The translations under genes were made by a program, and so were the position numbers. 8,907 nucleotides of DNA from Flavobacterium sp. (GTDB lineage Bacteria > Bacteroidota > Bacteroidia > Flavobacteriales > Flavobacteriaceae): positions 1 through 8,907 of the forward strand of contig JAIXTU010000114.1 of assembly GCA_027483785.1 (NCBI GenBank), in the 5' to 3' direction. This document shows positions 7,171 through 8,907 of the stretch, piece after piece. The notes below the pieces were generated by a model. That model ran no database searches, was not told where the DNA came from, and saw only the letters and a list, made by a program, of their open reading frames with translations. Position 1 is the stretch's first letter, and each line of letters opens with the position of its first letter.

Positions 7171-7205
7171 AAAAACGAAGAGTGCGAACGCTAATTCGCA
7201 CTCTT
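7171..7205 (-). terminator. Rho-independent terminator-like hairpin between the oxygenase and SUI1 genes
   Basis: Perfect 11-bp stem: AAGAGTGCGAA (7178-7188) pairs with TTCGCACTCTT (7195-7205) around a 6-nt loop. Read on the minus strand, the direction of both flanking genes, the stem is followed by CG and five T residues (7175-7171), and the SUI1 ATG begins on the very next base. It lies 18 nt past the oxygenase stop, so it fits a terminator for that gene. Its contact with the SUI1 start also allows attenuation or control of ribosome access. Confidence 0.75.
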
Positions 7206-7223
7206 TTTCGATTAAGTTTTACA

Positions 7224-8174
7224 TTATTTTTTGATCAATCCTAATTCTACCAAACGCTCGTTAAGGAAATCGCCAGCAGTAATATCTTCGTAAAGTTTCG
7301 GATTGTTTTCATCGATGCAATTTTCCAAACAATTCAGCTTCATGTCGCTCACCGGATGCATGAAAAACGGAATGGAATATCTTGATGTTCCCCACAATTC
7401 GCGCGGCGGATTTACCACCTGATGAATCGTTGATTTCAATTTGTTGTTGGTATGTCTTGAAAGCATATCACCTACATTAATAACCAATTCGTCGTCTTCC
7501 GCAATAGCGTCGATCCAATCGCCGTTGTGGTTTTGCACTTGTAAACCTTTTCCTTGTGCACCCATTAAAAGCGTAATCAAATTGATATCGCCGTGTGCAG
7601 CTGCTCGTATGGCGTTTTCCGGTTCTTTTGTGATAGGCGGGTAGTGAATTGGACGAAGGATTGAGTTGCCTTCGTACGCATATTCATCAAAGTACTTTTC
7701 GTCGAGGCCTAAGTGCAAAGCTAAGGCGCGAAGCACATATACGCCTGTTTTCTCGAGCATTTTGTAGGCTTCTTTTCCAATTTCATTGAATTTTGGAAGT
7801 TCCGTAACTTCCACGTTGTCTGGATATTCATCTCTCCAGCGCGAAGTTTCATCGACATACTGGCCAAAGTGCCAGAATTCTTTTAAATCGCCTTCTTTTC
7901 TGCCTTTTGCGTGTTCTTTTCCAAAGGAAACATAACCGCGTTGTCCGCCAATTCCAGGAATTTCATACTTTTCTTTCACTTCTACGGGAAGTGCAAAAAA
8001 CTGTCGAACTTCGCTGTACAAATCGTCTACCAAACGATCGTCTAAAAAGTGCCCTTTTAAGGCTACAAAGCCAATTTCTTCAAAAGCTTTTCCGATTTCA
8101 TTTACAAATTTTTGTTTGCGTTCCGGGTTCTCCGAAAGGAAATCACGCAGGTCAACACTTGGAATGTTTTGCAT
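7224..8174 (-). CDS. Isopenicillin-N-synthase-like Fe(II)/2-oxoglutarate oxygenase
   Basis: A 316-residue non-haem iron oxygenase with the two-part architecture of the IPNS/plant-dioxygenase group: an N-terminal DIOX_N-like region (IPSVDLRDF at 4-12 through about 115) and a C-terminal double-stranded beta-helix core (about 170-275). The iron triad is complete: His194 and Asp196 in AAHGDINLITLL (192-203), and His251 in KSTIHQVVN (247-255). The RYS triad residues Arg265 and Ser267 form the RxS motif that usually holds the 2-oxoglutarate carboxylate. No signal peptide; cytoplasmic. No beta-lactam genes lie nearby, so penicillin synthesis is unlikely and the substrate is unknown. It has its own upstream -7 box and a downstream hairpin, so it may be a single-gene unit, although the SUI1 cluster follows on the same strand after 53 bp. 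Confidence 0.92.
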   Translation of the reverse strand: MQNIPSVDLRDFLSENPERKQKFVNEIGKAFEEIGFVALKGHFLDDRLVDDLYSEVRQFFALPVEVKEKYEIPGIGGQRGYVSFGKEHAKGRKEGDLKEFWHFGQYVDETSRWRDEYPDNVEVTELPKFNEIGKEAYKMLEKTGVYVLRALALHLGLDEKYFDEYAYEGNSILRPIHYPPITKEPENAIRAAAHGDINLITLLMGAQGKGLQVQNHNGDWIDAIAEDDELVINVGDMLSRHTNNKLKSTIHQVVNPPRELWGTSRYSIPFFMHPVSDMKLNCLENCIDENNPKLYEDITAGDFLNERLVELGLIKK

Positions 8175-8198
8175 AGTCTTTTAAAAATTTCGATAATC

Positions 8199-8210
8199 GA
8201 GCCGAAGCTC
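8199..8210 (-). other. Short cUUCGg tetraloop hairpin in the oxygenase mRNA leader
   Basis: On the minus strand GAGC-TTCG-GCTC forms a 4-bp stem closed by the very stable C(UUCG)G tetraloop. It lies 24 nt upstream of the oxygenase ATG and just downstream of the -7 box, so the transcript would begin at or within a few bases of it. A 5'-terminal hairpin could protect the mRNA; this role is inference. Confidence 0.4.
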
Positions 8211-8215
8211 TTAAA

Positions 8216-8223
8216 CAAAGATA
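8216..8223 (-). promoter_or_regulatory. Bacteroidota -7 box for the oxygenase gene
   Basis: The minus strand reads TATCTTTG, a perfect TAnnTTTG, 41 nt before the oxygenase ATG. A clear TTG -33 element is not present at the expected distance. The ten bases TATCTTTGTT are identical to those before mutS2. Confidence 0.6.
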
Positions 8224-8313
8224 GTATTTTCAGTATTTGAAGCAGCATCAGTAACCGAGTTTTTCAATCGGTCAAAACAAAAAATCGGTAATTTACCTTG
8301 TTAACTACATCGA

Positions 8314-8340
8314 TTGAAGTTGATAAAATACCTACTTTTA
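8314..8340 (+). promoter_or_regulatory. Possible -33/-7 promoter for the E1 gene
   Basis: TTG at 8314-8316 and TACTTTTA at 8333-8340, separated by 16 nt, resemble the Bacteroidota TTG / TAnnTTTG pair with one mismatch in the -7 box. The predicted leader is about 25 nt. A small TCGTT/AACGA hairpin with an AAAA loop (8344-8357) would sit at its 5' end. The whole 194-bp divergent region 8175-8368 shows no ORF. Confidence 0.4.
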
Positions 8341-8368
8341 CGCTCGTTAAAAAACGACTCAATACCCT

Positions 8369-8907
8369 ATGCACTTCGATAGAAAAACGCTCAGCGATCA
8401 AGAATTAATTTCCCTTTACAAAAGTTTATTGCTTCCGCGAATGATTGAGGAAAAAATGCTCATTCTTATTCGCCAAGGAAAAGTTTCCAAATGGTTTAGT
8501 GGCATTGGTCAAGAAGCTATCTCTGTGGGAATTGCTTCGGTTTTAGATGCAGATGAATACATTTTGCCAATGCACCGAAACTTAGGGGTCTTTACTACGC
8601 GAAAAGTTCCGCTGCAGAAGTTGTTTGCACAATGGCAAGGAAAACGCTCGGGCTTTACTAAAGGTCGCGATCGCAGTTTCCATTTCGGGACGCAAGAGTA
8701 CAAAATTGTTGGAATGATTTCGCATTTGGGTCCGCAAATGGGTATTGCCGATGGTATTGCTCTTGCGCACAAACTTCGCCAAGAGAAAAAAGTAACTGCA
8801 GTTTTTACGGGTGAAGGCGCTACTTCGGAAGGCGATTTTCACGAAGCCTTAAACATAGCATCCGTTTGGAAGCTTCCTGTAATGTTTGTCATTGAAAACA
8901 ACGGCTA
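8369..8907 (+). CDS. 2-oxoacid (probably 2-oxoisovalerate, branched-chain) dehydrogenase E1 component, alpha-type N-terminal part, cut by window end
   Basis: Thiamine-diphosphate-dependent E1 of a 2-oxoacid dehydrogenase complex, which decarboxylates a 2-oxoacid and passes the acyl group to E2 lipoate. 179 codons are present with no frameshift. Alpha-subunit landmarks: LYKSLLLPRMIEEKM (16-30), SGIGQEAISVG (44-54), the MHRNLGVF segment (68-75), GRDRSFHFG (99-107), SHLGPQMGIADGIA (118-131), and the thiamine-diphosphate motif GEGATSEGDFHEALN (148-162) ending at Asn177-Asn178. The motif starts GEG rather than the usual GDG. The residues resemble the branched-chain type more than pyruvate dehydrogenase. 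In flavobacteria this N-terminus normally belongs to an alpha-beta fusion of about 660 residues, but the beta part lies beyond the window. The ATG at 8369 is the first in frame after the upstream stops. Confidence 0.9.
   Translation, partial: MHFDRKTLSDQELISLYKSLLLPRMIEEKMLILIRQGKVSKWFSGIGQEAISVGIASVLDADEYILPMHRNLGVFTTRKVPLQKLFAQWQGKRSGFTKGRDRSFHFGTQEYKIVGMISHLGPQMGIADGIALAHKLRQEKKVTAVFTGEGATSEGDFHEALNIASVWKLPVMFVIENNG

Noticed and set aside
8254..8289. Two AATCGGT copies 17 bp apart plus an inverted ACCGA in the oxygenase/E1 divergent region, possible operator
   Set aside because: The repeats are only 5-7 bases in an AT-rich intergenic stretch, so chance is a sufficient explanation without comparative support.
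8509..8842. Two minus-strand open frames opposite the E1 gene
   Set aside because: The plus frame encodes recognisable E1 motifs throughout this stretch; the antisense frames show no protein-like pattern.
1..8907. Mobile elements, CRISPR arrays, tRNA or rRNA genes, toxin-antitoxin pairs
   Set aside because: No transposase, integrase, spaced direct repeats, cloverleaf or small paired ORFs were recognised; genes cover nearly all of the window and look like core functions.

Overview
The window reads as a stretch of a Bacteroidota chromosome, most likely a member of the Flavobacteriia. By eye the DNA is moderately AT-rich. Perfect TAnnTTTG -7 boxes (the Bacteroidota promoter element) precede two of the transcription units, and most starts lack a Shine-Dalgarno sequence. 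The gene types also fit this group: a MutS2-like protein without an Smr domain, a Ca3427-like cytosolic binding protein, an isopenicillin-N-synthase-like oxygenase, and an alpha-type 2-oxoacid dehydrogenase E1 start of the kind that is usually fused to the beta part in flavobacteria. No mobile element, CRISPR array, rRNA or tRNA was recognised. The region looks like gene-dense core chromosome.

Layout. Positions 1-786 (+) hold the C-terminal part of a dicarboxylate/amino acid:cation symporter. It converges on a two-gene minus-strand unit, mutS2-like then a DCC/DUF393 protein (3391 down to 798), joined by an ATGA overlap. A 107-bp divergent intergenic region separates mutS2 from ung (uracil-DNA glycosylase, + strand, 3499-4170), so two nucleic-acid maintenance genes are back to back. 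ung converges on a compact four-gene minus-strand cluster (7170 down to 4177): a SUI1/YciH-type translation factor, a uridine-phosphorylase-like enzyme, a leaderless solute-binding-protein fold, and a membrane-anchored transglutaminase-like protein. Junctions in this cluster are 2 bp, a 4-bp overlap and 14 bp. Upstream on the same strand is an isopenicillin-N-synthase-like Fe(II) oxygenase (8174-7224), and diverging from it is the 5' part of a 2-oxoacid (probably branched-chain) dehydrogenase E1 gene that runs off the window at 8907.

How the parts may work together. Most genes are housekeeping: import of C4-dicarboxylates or acidic amino acids, DNA or ribosome maintenance, uracil excision, nucleoside salvage and branched-chain 2-oxoacid oxidation. 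The least explained part is the SUI1 - nucleoside phosphorylase - cytosolic binding protein - transglutaminase cluster. It has an unusual entry point: a strong 11-bp terminator-like hairpin whose T-tract runs directly into the SUI1 start codon, with no clear promoter between it and the oxygenase gene. This suggests read-through or attenuation control. I see no clearly new defence or mobile system; the candidates of interest are this cluster and its leader.
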